A DNA stretch of 64,000 nt from Ochotona curzoniae (GCF_017591425.1 NW_024464918.1:6756001-6820000); one strand, 5' to 3'. Shown: positions 1-10,850, counted from the stretch's first letter. A program made the numbers and translations. The notes: generated by a model not told the origin, from the sequence alone.

Positions 1-482
1 GACACTGAGAGCATCTGCTGGAGCGAGAATGGCTCCCAAGGGGCCCAATCACACACGACTGTATGTATATGGAGACCACAGAGCAATTCCGGGCAATTTA
101 GTTTGAAAGTGTGGCGAGAAACACCAAACAGAAAATCTACCATTTTAAGCTGTTCAGATCTTTAAGTATACTTACATCATTGTGAACGTAAGACCTGGAC
201 CACCAACTACATTCTCAGCTTTCCAAACAGAAACCCTGTACCCATTCAACAAGAACTCACCCATTACCCTGTTCCCCCAGTCACTGAATGGTTTTAAACA
301 AGGAGGTGGGTGACCAACTGGCACTCTGAGCCGCGTACCAATGAAATGACATGGAATACAAAAGGCAAATGATTCACTGCAAGGTGTGGGTGGGGGCAGG
401 AACAGCAGGAGACAGAGGGTGTCAGGACAGGAAAGGGGCCCATTTCAGAGTCCCTGCGGGAGGTGGGGAGGGAGGTACTCAC
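1..482 (-). other. WWC1: WWC1 intron 3, 5' part
   Basis: This is the beginning of the intron that follows exon 3, read on the minus strand; the far end lies outside the window. It opens with a strong GTGAGTA donor at 482-476. I see no recognisable transposable element and no further exon in these 482 bases. Confidence 0.9.
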
Positions 483-483
483 A
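476..483 (-). other. WWC1: Splice donor of WWC1 exon 3
   Basis: On the minus strand the exon ends with T at 483 and the intron opens GTGAGTA, a near-perfect U1 match. A nearer GT, inside the GTCAGC that encodes V-S, is a weaker donor and would end the exon before the expected sequence. The last codon is split after its first base. A T followed by TG in exon 4 would give the Leu expected from the human protein. Confidence 0.9.
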
Positions 484-686
484 GCTGACCTGGGAGCCCA
501 GCCTGTGCTCCCAGACGGCGTGCAGCTGCTGGTACTCCTGCTGCGCCAGCTCCAGGCGCTGCTGCTTCACCTGGTAGATCTCCTTCTGCGCACTCAGCGC
601 CTCCTGGGCCACCACCAGGTAATCCTTCAGCATGTGCTCCTGCTCCCGCCGCCACTGCACCCGGGGATCTTCGATCTGAGTGGTTT
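483..686 (-). CDS. WWC1: WWC1 (KIBRA) exon 3: end of WW2 domain and start of coiled coil
   Basis: This 204-base exon encodes residues K77 (split) to S144 plus the first base of codon 145, numbering by the human protein with a 40-residue exon 1. It supplies the last strand of the second WW domain (KTTQIEDPR, with I81 where a typical WW domain has its second Trp, and the conserved P84). A charged, heptad-rich helix follows (from about residue 100: [20 protein letters not shown], then Gln- and Leu-rich sequence), the start of the coiled coil of WWC proteins. From memory the protein matches human WWC1 almost throughout; one apparent difference is Arg for Lys in [11 protein letters not shown]1 is a cytoplasmic scaffold that binds PPxY proteins such as LATS1/2 and promotes Hippo signalling, and it is also linked to PKM-zeta and memory. 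Paralogue WWC2 differs clearly here (PRKQW, DALRTQ). Both splice sites are intact and there is no frameshift or stop. Confidence 0.97.
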
Positions 687-716
687 CTGGAAGAGACCCC
701 GGAGACCTTAGGTCAG
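687..716 (-). other. WWC1: Splice acceptor and branch point before WWC1 exon 3
   Basis: On the minus strand the exon is preceded by GGGTCTCTTCCAG, a short pyrimidine tract and an AG at 688-687. A CTGAC branch-point consensus lies at 716-712, with its branch A at 713, 27 bases upstream of the exon, which is the normal spacing. Confidence 0.8.
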
Positions 717-1212
717 CACTCCACAAACACCCGAATTGGCGGCCTGAGAAATCCACTGGCAGAAAACAGAGCGCAATCCACAGAGAAGTCATGACAAAGG
801 CAAAGGAGTTCAAGTCCTTGACGAAAGGACGGGGTCTCCATTTGGATTAATCAAACAAAGAGTGTCAATTTCCCAAACCCTCGAGAGTCACTGCCTGTGA
901 AGAGGGGAGCAGCCAGGTTACAATTCTGACCTAGAGAGGGAGGCTCAAGAACAGGAAGGAGGTCAAGGCCAACTGCTTTGATGAATAACCAAGGAAAGAA
1001 AGGTGATGAATGCTTCAGAGGACGAAAAGATGGGTACATTTTACAGCGCCTGAAATGTAAATCAGAGCAGCGCTCACTACAATGCTACTTGGCCATCTAA
1101 ATTAAGAGCTTTAAAAAATCAATAAGTCTCCATAGATGATTTGTTATAAAGAGTAAATTTACTTCTGCTAAATGCTGTTCTAAATACCTAAATATATGTA
1201 CTTTTCCAATTT

Positions 1213-1521
1213 TTTTTTTTATTGGAAAGTCAGCTACACAGAGAGGAGGAAAGACAGAGAGGAAGATCTTCCATCCCTTGATTCACTCCCCTGGTGGCCG
1301 CAACGGCTGGAACTGAACCAATCCAAAGCCAGGACTTTGGAACCTCTTCCAGGTCTTTCACACCTGTACAGGGTCCCAAGGCTTTGGGCTGTCCTTGACT
1401 GCTTTCCCAGGCCACAAGTAGAGAGCTGGATGGGAAGCAGGGCCGCTGGGACAAGAACAGGCACCCGTATGGGATACTGGCATGTGCAAAGCAAGAACTT
1501 CTAGGCTACTGCGCTGGGCCC
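1213..1521 (-). repeat. C-type SINE, young, nearly full length
   Basis: The element reads from its tail (T-rich, TTTTTATTGGAAAGTCAG) at the left to its GGGCCC-type head (as GGGCC near 1518) at the right. It is flanked by a 14-base target-site duplication with one mismatch: TACTTTTCCAATTT at 1199-1212 and TACTTTACCAATTT at 1522-1535. The family has a tRNA-like head with pol III A and B boxes, a body and an A/T-rich tail, and is mobilised by L1 machinery. Confidence 0.93.
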
Positions 1522-1536
1522 TACTTTACCAATTTG

Positions 1537-1621
1537 TAACTGACTTTATAAAGTAGGCTCTTTCATAATCCTCAATAGACAAAAGCGAAAGGTTAAACAA
1601 CTTGTCCAAGGTCACACAGAA
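1537..1621 (-). repeat. MIR remnant
   Basis: The segment contains the reverse-oriented MIR core and tail, recognisable by GGTTAAACAACTTGTCCAAG followed by GTCACACAG. It directly follows the right target duplication of the adjacent SINE, so the SINE landed beside or in it. Confidence 0.65.
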
Positions 1622-1701
1622 AAAATGTGCTCAACCGTTTCATTTCTGTAACAGTGTGAAACTACTTTTCATACTCTCACATCTACCAACACAAAATTAT
1701 T

Positions 1702-1868
1702 CTTTTTTTAAAATAAAGATATTTATTTTTATTGGAAAGGCAGATTTACAGAGAGAAGGAGGGAGAAAGATCTTCCATCCACTGGTTCACTTCCCTAGGC
1801 CACAAGCAGGGAGTTGGATAGAAAGTGGAACAGCTGGGATGTGCAAGGTGAGGATTTAACTAGATCAT
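1702..1868 (-). repeat. C-type SINE, internally deleted
   Basis: The tail half (AAGATATTTATTTTTATTGG) and the beginning of the body are present, then the sequence jumps to the CCACAAGCAGGGAG region and ends near GCAAGGTGAGGA. About 100 bases of the middle and part of the head are missing. Confidence 0.85.
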
Positions 1869-1895
1869 TTTATTTCTCTGAACGCCAAAATACAG

Positions 1896-2012
1896 AGGAG
1901 GGGGCGGTGGGAAGAGAATGGGAGGGAGAAAGGGAGAGAGAAAAGGAGTGGGGGGGAGGGGAGGAAGAGAGGAGGGAGAGGACAAAGAGCAAGGCAGAGA
2001 GGGAGAGAGAAA
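1896..2012. repeat. GA-rich purine tract
   Basis: About 115 bases of almost pure purine (GGGAGAGAGAAAAGGAGTGG and similar) abut the tail side of the next SINE. It probably grew from the GAGAGGAAGA part of that SINE. In the WWC1 transcript it would be a long polypyrimidine tract. Confidence 0.85.
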
Positions 2013-2250
2013 GATGGAGATCTTCCATCCACTGCTTCACTTTCCAGATGGCCCCAATGGCTGGGGCTGGGACAGGTCAAAGCCAGAACCCCAAAACTTC
2101 TTCCAGGTCTCCCAGATGGGTGCAGAGGCCCAAGGACTTGGGTGATCCTTGGCTGCTCTCCTTGGCAGATTTGCAGGGAGCTGGACCAAAAGCAGAGCAG
2201 TTAAGACTTGCATCAGCGCTCATATGGGATGCAGGCACCGCATGAGGTGA
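2013..2250 (-). repeat. C-type SINE, older copy
   Basis: The body is recognisable from ATCTTCCATCCACTGCTTCAC through TCCAGGTCTCCCAGATGGGTG to CTCATATGGGATGCAGGCAC. It is more diverged than the young copies and its tail has been replaced by the purine tract to its left. Confidence 0.85.
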
Positions 2251-2875
2251 CCTGTTCACCCACTCCCATGAAATCACCTGGGGATATTTCATATCTCCCA
2301 AAGCTGCAGCCCCTCTCTTGGACCAATTAAACCAGGATCTCTAACTGTGGAAATGAGGCGATGGTGATTTAAAAGCTCCTCTCCAAAATTCTAATGGGCT
2401 GCAAGATGGCAACACAGGATGGGTCAAGACGTTAGTGAGGCCAGCAGATGAGGATGGTGGGTGAAATGGAGAGCTCCGGCTAGTCACCCACCAGTGCCCA
2501 GCACCTCCAGAGAACGCCTCCTGCCAGAGGCTGGCAGAGGCTGACATGTCTGTGCCCCAGCTGGGCCACTCCTCTCAACAGTGGTCTGCATGGGGTCCGT
2601 CTAGTCCCTTAGGCCTCAGGCCCTCGTCCTGCCCCATGGGTATAAAAGCCTAGGACAGCCTTCAGCAAGGGCCTGGCCAAGGTGGCTGATCGTGCTAGCA
2701 GTTTTGGTGGCCCACATTTTCTTTGCTAGCATAACCCAGTATCAACAGGTGAGTGCACACACAAGCAGACCACACACACCAGCATACTGGTTCTCAACCT
2801 GGCTATACACGGCAAGGAGCCCACGGTTCTCCCCTGAGCTGGCCTGCAACACAAACCAGGCATCACCTTGTCTTT

Positions 2876-2945
2876 GAATCAATTTTATTAAGGTAGAATT
2901 TAATACAGCAAAGTGTAGCCACTCAGAGCCTGCAGTCACCGTGAA
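2876..2945. repeat. Possible old L1 3' fragment
   Basis: The segment around TTTTATTAAGGTAGAATTTA resembles the 3' untranslated region of old mammalian L1 elements (L1M group). It is short and diverged. Confidence 0.4.
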
Positions 2946-3569
2946 GCCACACATTGCCCACTCCTAGGATGCCTCTCTTACCTCGGCAGCCCCGAGTTCT
3001 CAACCCAAGTCCCCCCTCCTCCTCTCACGCCCTCCCTCCTAGCTTCAGAAGTGCAGAAGCGGACATACACAGAGCCCTGCTGTCCCCACTGCTTGGCTGA
3101 GCAGGTGTCTGAGACTCAGTCACGGTACCGCGTCAGTTGTCCTCTCCTTAGCACTGCCAAATCGCCCCCGATTCATTCTTCACCTTGATCGATGCTTCCC
3201 TATTTTCTCCTACTTTAACAGTAAAGTGACAGACAGTAGGAGCCAAAGACACAGTTGACAGAGAGAGGGGGCTGAGGCTGTGTGTGAGTGTGTGACATGG
3301 ATTCTGCTGATTTACTCCCCATATAACCACAATAGCCATGGCTGGTCTGGGCAGAAGCCAGGGGCTCAAGCACTTACAATGTCTTCACTGCCTCCTCTGG
3401 GTGTTTAACAGGAAACTGGATGAGCAGCAGCCAGAAGGAGCATTCTGATACGGGATGCAGACAGCCCCAATGGCCACTTCCCTCACCGAGCCACAGCACC
3501 TCACAACACCCCACAACGGAAGTCTTCACACCTGTGCCAAATACCTGCCCTGTGCCTTATCTTTATACT

Positions 3570-4190
3570 ACCTTTGGAAAAACAGAGTTTGTAATTTTTC
3601 AAAGTTCAACTGATCAGTTTTCCCTTCATGATTAATGCTTTCTGTAAGCTACACTAAAAGCTTACAGCTTTTCTCCTGGATGTTCCATGGTTTTGGGTTT
3701 CAGGTATGTGGTCCATTTGGAGTTAATTTCTACACACATTGTGAGGTGGGTATAAAGGCAGAAGGGTAGGGCCCAGCACGATAGCCTAGTGGTTAAAGTC
3801 CTCCTTGCACTCCCGGGATCCCATATGGTCCCCGATTCTAATCCCGGCGGCCCTGCTTCCCATCCAGCTCCCTGATTGTGGCCTGGGAAAGCAGTCGAGG
3901 ACGGCCCAAATCCTTGGGACCCTGCACCCATGTGGGAAACCTGGAAGAGCTCCTGGCTTCTAGCTTTGGATTGGCTCAGCTCCAGCCATTGTGCTCACAT
4001 GGGGAGTGAATCAAGGGATGGAAGATCTTCCTCTCTGTCTCTCCTCTTCTCTGTATATCTGCCTTTCCAATAAAAATAAATAAAGTCTTTTTTTTTTAAA
4101 AAAAAAGGACAGAAGGGCACTTTTTCCCACACGGATACTAGCAGAATCTATCACTGCTGAAAAGACTATCTTTTAGAGACACTGGCCTTT
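3570..4190 (-). repeat. L1 ORF2 fragment (antisense on +), split by a SINE
   Basis: Two pieces, about 3570-3766 and 4118-4190, line up with one continuous stretch of antisense L1 ORF2. The left piece carries GTCCATTTGGAGTTAATTTC; the right piece carries GAAAAGACTATCTTTTAG. The SINE at 3769-4103 sits exactly between them. The fragment has no open reading frame. Confidence 0.8.
3769..4103 (+). repeat. C-type SINE, young, full length
   Basis: A complete copy runs from GGGCCCAGCACGATAGCC to an AATAAAAATAAATAAAGTC tail with an A-rich end. The A box (TAGCCTAGTGG) matches the pol III consensus. A 13-14-base target duplication is visible as AAAGGCAGAAGGG (3754-3766) and AAAGGACAGAAGGG (4104-4117). 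Confidence 0.95.
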
Positions 4191-4204
4191 AAAAAAAGTT
4201 CCCT

Positions 4205-4440
4205 AGGGCAGGAGTTTAGCATCACAGTGCAAAGATGCCTTTGAACAGTATCAGAAGGCTTCACTCAAGCTTTGTGCTGATGCAGACTGGGAAATGGTGG
4301 TGGTTCAGGTAGCTGAGCTCCTGTAACTGTCATGCAAGAAGTGGTGAGAGTTCCTGGCTCCAGGCTTCAGCCTGGTCCAGCCCTCGTACGGCATTAGCAG
4401 GTGGGATGCTAATTAGCCAGGAGATGAGAAAATGCAACCC
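4205..4440 (+). repeat. Old diverged SINE of the same lineage
   Basis: Only parts can be aligned, chiefly TTCCTGGCTCCAGGCTTCAG followed by CCTGGTCCAGCCCTCG. The rest is eroded and an A-rich tail is not seen. Confidence 0.55.
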
Positions 4441-4472
4441 CATCACCCGCAGCCCTCCTACTGAATATATGC

Positions 4473-4481
4473 CAACACACA

Positions 4482-4535
<54 letters not shown>
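4473..4535. repeat. (CA)n(TC)n compound microsatellite
   Basis: A short CA run leads into about 25 uninterrupted TC units. It lies at the end of the old SINE, where such runs often arise from the CTCTCTGTCTCTC part of the element. Confidence 0.97.
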
Positions 4536-4536
<1 letters not shown>

Positions 4537-5010
4537 GGAGTAGAAGATCCCCGGATGGTCCTAAAGTGGTGTGTCAGAAGCGTCCAGGTAGTAGAAGAGG
4601 AGCCCTGCTGGGAGAGTGGAGGGGTTGGGAAGCTCTGTGCTGCACCCTCACCCCCGCCCTGTCTGAGCTTCCTATCTAGTGGTTCATCCAGAACTCTGGG
4701 AATGTATGGAAGAAGAATGAAGAAACAGCAAACCAAACTGATGATTGAAGGGAGCTTCTGGGGTGATAACGGGCAGGGACGTGGGTGGGGTTTGTCTGTT
4801 TCTTTAAAGGGTTGCATTAGTTCTGCACAGGTCACTATTTGCAGGATCCTCCCTCAAACACCTCCGCAGCCACCGCTCTTCTTCCTCTCTCTGTCTCCAA
4901 AGAACTTCATGCCAGGGCGGGTCCTTCAAAGGTACCTCAGGCACTGATGTTTTAGCTCTTGCTTTTGATGGCGATAACACATGGACACTGTTTAAGAATT
5001 CAAGGATACA

Positions 5011-5324
5011 GAGCCCTGAACCGTGGCCCAGCGGCTAAAGGCCTCACCTTGAATGCACCAGGATCACATATCGGCACTGGTTCTAATACCAGTGGCCCCG
5101 CTTCCCATCCAGCTTCCTGTTTGTGGCCTGGGAAAACAGTCAAGGATGGACCAAAGCCTTGGGACCCTGCACTTGGTGGGAGACCCAGGGGAGGCTCTGG
5201 GCTCCTGGCTTTGCTATGCACAGATCTGGCCACTTGGGGAGTGAATCAATGAATGAAAGATCTTCCTCTCTGTCTCTGCTATCTGTATATCTGCCTTTCC
5301 TATAAAAATAAATAAATAAATAAA
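5011..5324 (+). repeat. C-type SINE, young, with target duplication
   Basis: The copy starts GAGCCCTGAACCGTGGCCCA and ends in AATAAATAAATAAATAAA. The flanks are AAGAATTCAAGGATACA (4994-5010) and AAGAATTCAAGATACA (5325-5340), a 17-base duplication that has lost one base on the right. Confidence 0.94.
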
Positions 5325-6639
5325 AAGAATTCAAGATACAACAAAGTTTGTTGCGGGAGATATTATTCTCCATCCCTTCTCTCTCATACACCTCTCTCCC
5401 AAAAGCAGCTGTTTCCAATCCACTGTCAGTTGACCAAGGAGCCCAGTAACAGCCTCTCTGCCCCTAGTGCCCCAAGCCCCCACCCACCAGCACATTCCCC
5501 CTATACTGTGCACGTGCACTCAGGGTTACCATCCTTAATTCTTCCTACCAGGGCCAACCCCTGCTTGCAGGGCCAACGGTCCTCTGCAAGCACACCCACA
5601 TGGCCAAGCAGACGGGGTTTCCTAAGAGCCACCGCAGCAGCAACAACACAGTGGGCCAAAGCAATAGAAGAATGTGAAGCATCTGGAGGACATTCCACTT
5701 TGTTTCTATGCAAAGCAATGCGAGTGGCAACAATGCAGCCATAGCCCAGGCCTGTGAGAAATGTACCAAAAATCAAGATGCAAGAACATAGTCCCACGTG
5801 ACGAAGACAGGAGGAAATCAGTCCCAGCATGCCTTGTAGCTGCAGAGACTGACAAATGGACACTCTTTGGGAGTACTCATCTACCTAAGGGTCTGTTCCG
5901 GCAGTCTTTGTCATTGAGCCCACACAGGTGTTCCTTGTTCTTGGAGGGAACGGATTCCAGTATCCCTGGCAGGTAACAAACTCTGCAGGTGCTCAAATCT
6001 GTGATGTAAAATGGTGCAGTGTTGGCAGAGAACCCAGGCATGTCCTCGTGCAAACTTAGAACCACCTTCAGATTACCGAGGATGCCTACAAGGTAAAAAC
6101 TGCCAGGCTGACAGTAGCAACATGGTATTGTTTAGGGAATAATGGCAAGAACGAAAAGGTTGCATCTGATTCGGTACAGACTCAGGTTTGTTTTGTTTCC
6201 AAATTCAAATCTGAACCCAAACCTAAATTCTGATCCAAATCAGAATACACAGATGTAAGATTCCAAGACCTGGAGAGCTTACTGTACTTAGAAATCATGA
6301 ACAAAATAAATGGCAAATCCTCCAAAAGGCCAACAATAGAGACATTTTGGTATCCTTCATTGAATGTATTGAAATACATTGAAACATCTTTTTGATGCAG
6401 CCGAAACAAAAGACCACATAGACACCTTTAAATAATCATGCTATAACACGGAGGGAAAAGAGCAGAACATACAGTCTGAGTCAAGCCAGCCACTGTGTGT
6501 CATCACAGTGGGTCAGTGGGTACATGGCCACTCCGGGCTGACATATACTATGGACTGTGGTTTAAAAAGAGTTGTCTATCTTTGCTGCCTCCCCATCCTC
6601 TCCTCCTTTCTTTCAGCTTTTGGCCACAGTGTGATCCGA

Positions 6640-7270
6640 GTGGTCCTCCTAAGTCAGAGCCACCAGCACCTCCCAGGGTGCTAGATCTATTGCTCAACTC
6701 TTGGCTCTCTTGGCCCCTAACCTAGCAGTAGCATCTGACCCTGCCCTTGACGCGCTTCCTCCACGTGGCTCCAAGACACTCTGATTTTCTTCCTGTGCTT
6801 CTGATCACACGCTCAGAATCACGGCTGGTGTCCCATTCCTCCCTGCCCTCTTACTGTCAGAGGTCCTCTCTTCTGCCCATCTGGTCCTCTCCTCTGCTTT
6901 TATTTCTTTGTTTAATCTCATCCAACTTCACACCTTTCAACACCATCTATACGCAAACAACTCCCAAACATGTCTCTTCAGGCCAGATCTCCTTTCCAAA
7001 CTCTATTTCCTATAGCAAACACAAGCACTGTCAAGGCTTGATGCATTCAATGAATCGTGTTCTTCTCCACTCCTCCTCCAGTTTCCATCCTTCAAGTTGC
7101 TCAGGCTCAAGAGGGTTATTCCCTCCACACACTCACACCCAACATATGGCCCATCAGGCTCTCCCTCCAAGGCACACCCAGCACTGGCCACTTCCCATCA
7201 ACTCTGCTGCTTCAGCTCAGGTCTAGAACCCCTGGACCATGACACTTATCTCCTACAGGTTGCCCTGCTC
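6640..7270 (+). repeat. L2 (LINE-2) fragment, reverse-transcriptase region
   Basis: The T/C-rich sequence resembles, from memory, the L2 open reading frame. At 6947-6961 the codons read Leu-Tyr-Ala-Asn-Asn, a decayed form of the Tyr-Ala-Asp-Asp catalytic motif. TTCAAGTTGCTCAGGCTCAAG follows as in L2. No frame is open. The 3' part of what is probably the same element resumes at 7590. Confidence 0.6.
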
Positions 7271-7279
7271 CAGCCCTGG

Positions 7280-7412
7280 TGTTAATAATATATTTTATGA
7301 ATATGTATATTTATGATATATTACATCATATATATACAATACATGTATAATATATGTAATATACCATAGCATATATATGTATTTATGATATATATATTTA
7401 TGATACATTTTG
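7280..7412. repeat. TA-rich low-complexity tract
   Basis: About 130 bases are almost only A and T, with repeated ATATATTTATGATA units. It adjoins the tail of the SINE to its right and may have expanded from it. Confidence 0.9.
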
Positions 7413-7590
7413 TTTATTTGAAAGACAGTGTTATAAAGAGAGAGGGAGCGAACAAAAACCCCTCCCATTTGCTAGTTCATCTTCCATATGGTCGCAGCCA
7501 CTGGGGTGACACCAGGCTGAAGCCAGGAGTTTCCACCTGTTCGCCCACACAGGGGCATTCACTGCTTGCCATCGCTTCCAGCAGCTAAGT
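7408..7590 (-). repeat. Old SINE, truncated
   Basis: The tail-proximal part (TTGTTTATTTGAAAGACAG) and the body (CTTCCATATGGTCGCAGCCA, then AGGCTGAAGCCAGGAGTTTC) are recognisable in reverse orientation. The head is lost or unrecognisable. It divides the L2 element into two parts. Confidence 0.75.
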
Positions 7591-7935
7591 GCAATCACAC
7601 CTAGTGCTTTTTGCTCTCTCTCCTCTCCTCTGAGAAGTTCCTTTTCTCTTCCAACTTTTACTCCAACCTCATTTTCTCAGCAAAGCCTTCTTCCCCGAAG
7701 ACCATATTTAACACTCTCACTGGCCACCACGATCACATTCCTTCCCTCATTGTCCCCAAAGTCACCTACCATCCTGAGCCCCATGCTGCTTTTTCCCGCA
7801 AGAGTAGAGAAAACATGTTAACATGGTACAGAAACTACGTCTTGGGTTATTTTTTATCTCTTCTACCAAAATGAAACCTCCACAAGGGCAAGGTTTGCCT
7901 GTGCATGTACCCCAGAACAGGTGAATAAACGAACA
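7590..7935 (+). repeat. L2 3' end
   Basis: The segment runs from CTCAGCAAAGCCTTCTTCCC to CCAGAACAGGTGAATAAACG, which follows the order of the L2 3' end (AGGCCTTCCCTGACC ... CTCCATGAGGGCAGGG ... AATAAATG, from memory). Confidence 0.65.
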
Positions 7936-8007
7936 TCGGGCAGCAAGCTGATGGACACATGCTGCCTGATGATATTCTGTGTGTAATTCCTTAAGAATTT
8001 CAGGCCA

Positions 8008-8320
8008 CTGGACCCTGGCGTAGTGGCATAACTGCTTAATTCTCTGCCTCTGGTGCTGGCATCCCATATGGGAGCCGATTCTAGTCCTGGCTATTCCATT
8101 TCTAATCCAGTTCGCTGTTTATGACCTGGGAAAATAGTGGAGTATGTCCCAAGGCCTTGGAGCCTTGCATCCACATAGGAGACCCAGAAGAAGCTCCTGG
8201 CTCCAGGTTCTGGATCAACTTGAATCTGGTCATTAAGGTCATTTGGGGTGTGAACCAGCAGGTGGAAGATCTCTGTTTTTCCTGTTCTAACTCTTTCAAG
8301 TAAAAACAACAAATCTTTAA
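8008..8320 (+). repeat. C-type SINE, older full-length copy
   Basis: The body is full length from CCCTGGCGTAGTGGCATAAC to CTTTCAAGTAAAAACAACAA, with many substitutions. The head differs from that of the young group. A younger copy sits immediately after its tail. Confidence 0.85.
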
Positions 8321-8336
8321 AAATAATTCACTCCAT

Positions 8337-8659
8337 GGGCCCGGCACCAAGGCCTAGCAGCTAAAGTCTTTGCCTTGAATGTGCCAGGATCCCACTGGTT
8401 CTAATCCCGGCAGTCCTGCTTCCCATCCAGCTCCCTGCTTGCGGCCTGGGAAAGCAATTGAGGACAACCCAAAGCCTTGGGACCCTGCACCCGCATGGGA
8501 GACCCAGGGGAGGCTCTGGGCTTTTGGTTTCGGATCGGCACAGCACCGGCCATTGCGGTCACTTGGGGAGTGAATCATCGGATGGAAGATATTTCTCTCT
8601 CTCTCTCCTCCTTTCTGTATATGTCTGACTTTGAAATAAAAATAAATAAATCTTTAAAA
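8337..8659 (+). repeat. C-type SINE, young, with target duplication
   Basis: A complete copy from GGGCCCGGCACCAAGGCCTA to AAATAAATAAATCTTT. The flanks AAATAATTCACTCCAT (8321-8336) and AAATAATTCAGTTCAT (8660-8675) are a 16-base target duplication with two mismatches. It inserted at the A-rich tail of the preceding older SINE, a favoured L1-endonuclease context. Confidence 0.95.
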
Positions 8660-9680
8660 AAATAATTCAGTTCATAAACAACACGCATACACTGAACTGG
8701 TCTGAGTCTATGGCTTTGAATGCTCGAGGCTTGATATTTAAACACCCCATTTTTATATCCATGCGTCTAGCTACAGATGTGGGTCCCCCCCCTCCCAGGG
8801 ATACCACCTTCCAATCAGCAGCCTGACAGCTGGTTGGAAGAATTATTTCTGTTGTGGCCTCATTTAATCACCCTTCCCATACACCCTGCTTCTCCTATCA
8901 TTCCTTCAGGAACAAACTCTGCCATGGCCTGCTACTCTTTCCTTCCTTCTATTTCTCCCACAGATCCCAAAAGCACCTTAAGATCCCACTCCCACCATGA
9001 GGCTTTAATGAGGGGGATGCACTCAGCAATTAGCAAGAGGAAAAGACTGATTAGGGTTTCTGTATATCAGTGTTTAACCCAGCATCCCATGCAGCCCTCC
9101 AAGCATTAACCTCATTCCCTAAACACACTCAATTAGGCATATTTACTTCTCATTAACCAGGACGCAATCATGAGCGCTAATAAAAACCTTTGCTACCCCC
9201 AACAATGCAATTAATGCCATTAGCTGTCTCTCAGAAACCCATCTACATGTCGCTGCCAACAACAGTCAGCTCATTCATCCATTATCTTATGCATTCATGC
9301 ACGTATGCCCTTTTCTATTCAGCAAAGAGTAAGTGCACACCTACTATGTACCTCCCCAGGCAAGGCTAAGTGGAGAGACGAATGAGACACGGTATGAAGG
9401 ATGTGCAACAACACATAAGTGAAACTCAGAAGAAGAGAAAAGGTGTAGCTCCACGCCCCAGCGCCAGTTCAAATCCTAGCTCTGCCATGCTTTGGTCCCG
9501 AGTCATGAGCAGGCCATCGTGCTCGCAAAATCCCATTTACAAGATGGGATTAACCTGCCAGCAGCAGTTGGGGGGCTGTTAAACAAGAGAATGCTCAAAC
9601 ACTTAGCACGCACATGGCCAAGTTTTTGCCTAGGGAACAGACCAACAGTGCCCCATTTTCAGTTTTCTGACTTGGAATCT

Positions 9681-9708
9681 CACACACACACACACACACA
9701 CACACACT
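9681..9708. repeat. (CA)14 microsatellite
   Basis: Fourteen uninterrupted CA units in otherwise single-copy-looking intron sequence. Confidence 0.98.
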
Positions 9709-10163
9709 ACTCTTACCTGGAAGGACTAAGGGAATCCTACAGTCCCTTCGCACACACAGATAAATGGGGCAGCAAATTGAAGAGGACAGAAATGCCTGGC
9801 CGTGCAAGGCATGATGGACAGCATCCAAACACCTCTCAGCGTTCAAACCTCCGCAGCTGGTGGACCACTCACTGGGTTCCCACCAACTTCTCCCTCAGTC
9901 CCAGAACTGAGACTGGGCAGCGTCATCCTAGGTGAGGCTACTCCAGCCCTCAGGGTGAGGGTGCACCGCTTGGTATGATGGGCCAGGAATACACAATCCA
10001 CAATCCACTATGGACCTCATGCTAACCCTGCTGAGACATCTGAGGGCTCCAGCTGCTCCAACAGGGGTCTTCACCACACGGCAATAACAGTGACACATCC
10101 ACCTTTTATTCGTAAAAAATATGCAAACATATAAACCTATACAGGTTGTTAAAAAGAATGCTT

Positions 10164-10497
10164 GGGCCCGGTAGTGTAGCCTAGTGGCTAAAGTCCTCGC
10201 CTTGAATGTGCTGGGATCCCATATGGGTGCCGTTGCTAATCCCAGTAGCTCCACTTCCCATCCAGCTCCCTGCTTGTGGCCTGGGGAAGCAGACAAGGAC
10301 AGCCCAAGGCCTTGGGACCCTGCACCCACATGGGAGACCCAGAAGAGGTTCCTTGTTCCCAGCTTCAGATCGGCGCAGCACCAGCCATTGTGGTCACTTG
10401 GGAAGTGAATCATCAGATGGAAGATTTTTCTCTTGGTCTCTCCTCCTCTCTGTATATATGACTTTGTAATAAAAATAAATAAATCTTTTTAAAAAAG
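10164..10497 (+). repeat. C-type SINE, young, full length
   Basis: The copy runs from GGGCCCGGTAGTGTAGCC to AATAAAAATAAATAAATC plus a T/A-rich end. It lies 360 bases downstream of WWC1 exon 2 in the direction of transcription and is antisense to the gene. The left flank ends AAAAAGAATGCTT and the right flank has GGAATGTATGCTT, an imperfect target duplication. Confidence 0.95.
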
Positions 10498-10850
10498 GAA
10501 TGTATGCTTAGGTACACATAACCACTTCAACAGTCACAATTGGAAAATTTCTCGAATGATTCAGAAGACACTGTTACCGATCGCTGCCTCTGCAACACTG
10601 GGGTTACGGGTTGTAAGAGCAGTTTTAGACCCTATCAAAAACCCTTATACACTGTTATTTTTACCCAGATCTACATCATCTATATCTCTGTCGACATCTC
10701 TCACTGAATCCATACAAAACAAAACACAATCTGGCTTTAAGTCTCTGCTGGTGATTCTTATAGACTCGAGGGATGGGAACGGGAGGAGGGGAGCAGCATG
10801 CTGGAGGTAGAGGGATGGAAAGGGGTCCAGGAAGGGAAGGCCCACCAAGA

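Noticed and set aside
4473..4535. Regular repeats as a CRISPR array
   Set aside because: This and the other regular tracts in the window are plain dinucleotide microsatellites without spacers, in a vertebrate intron.
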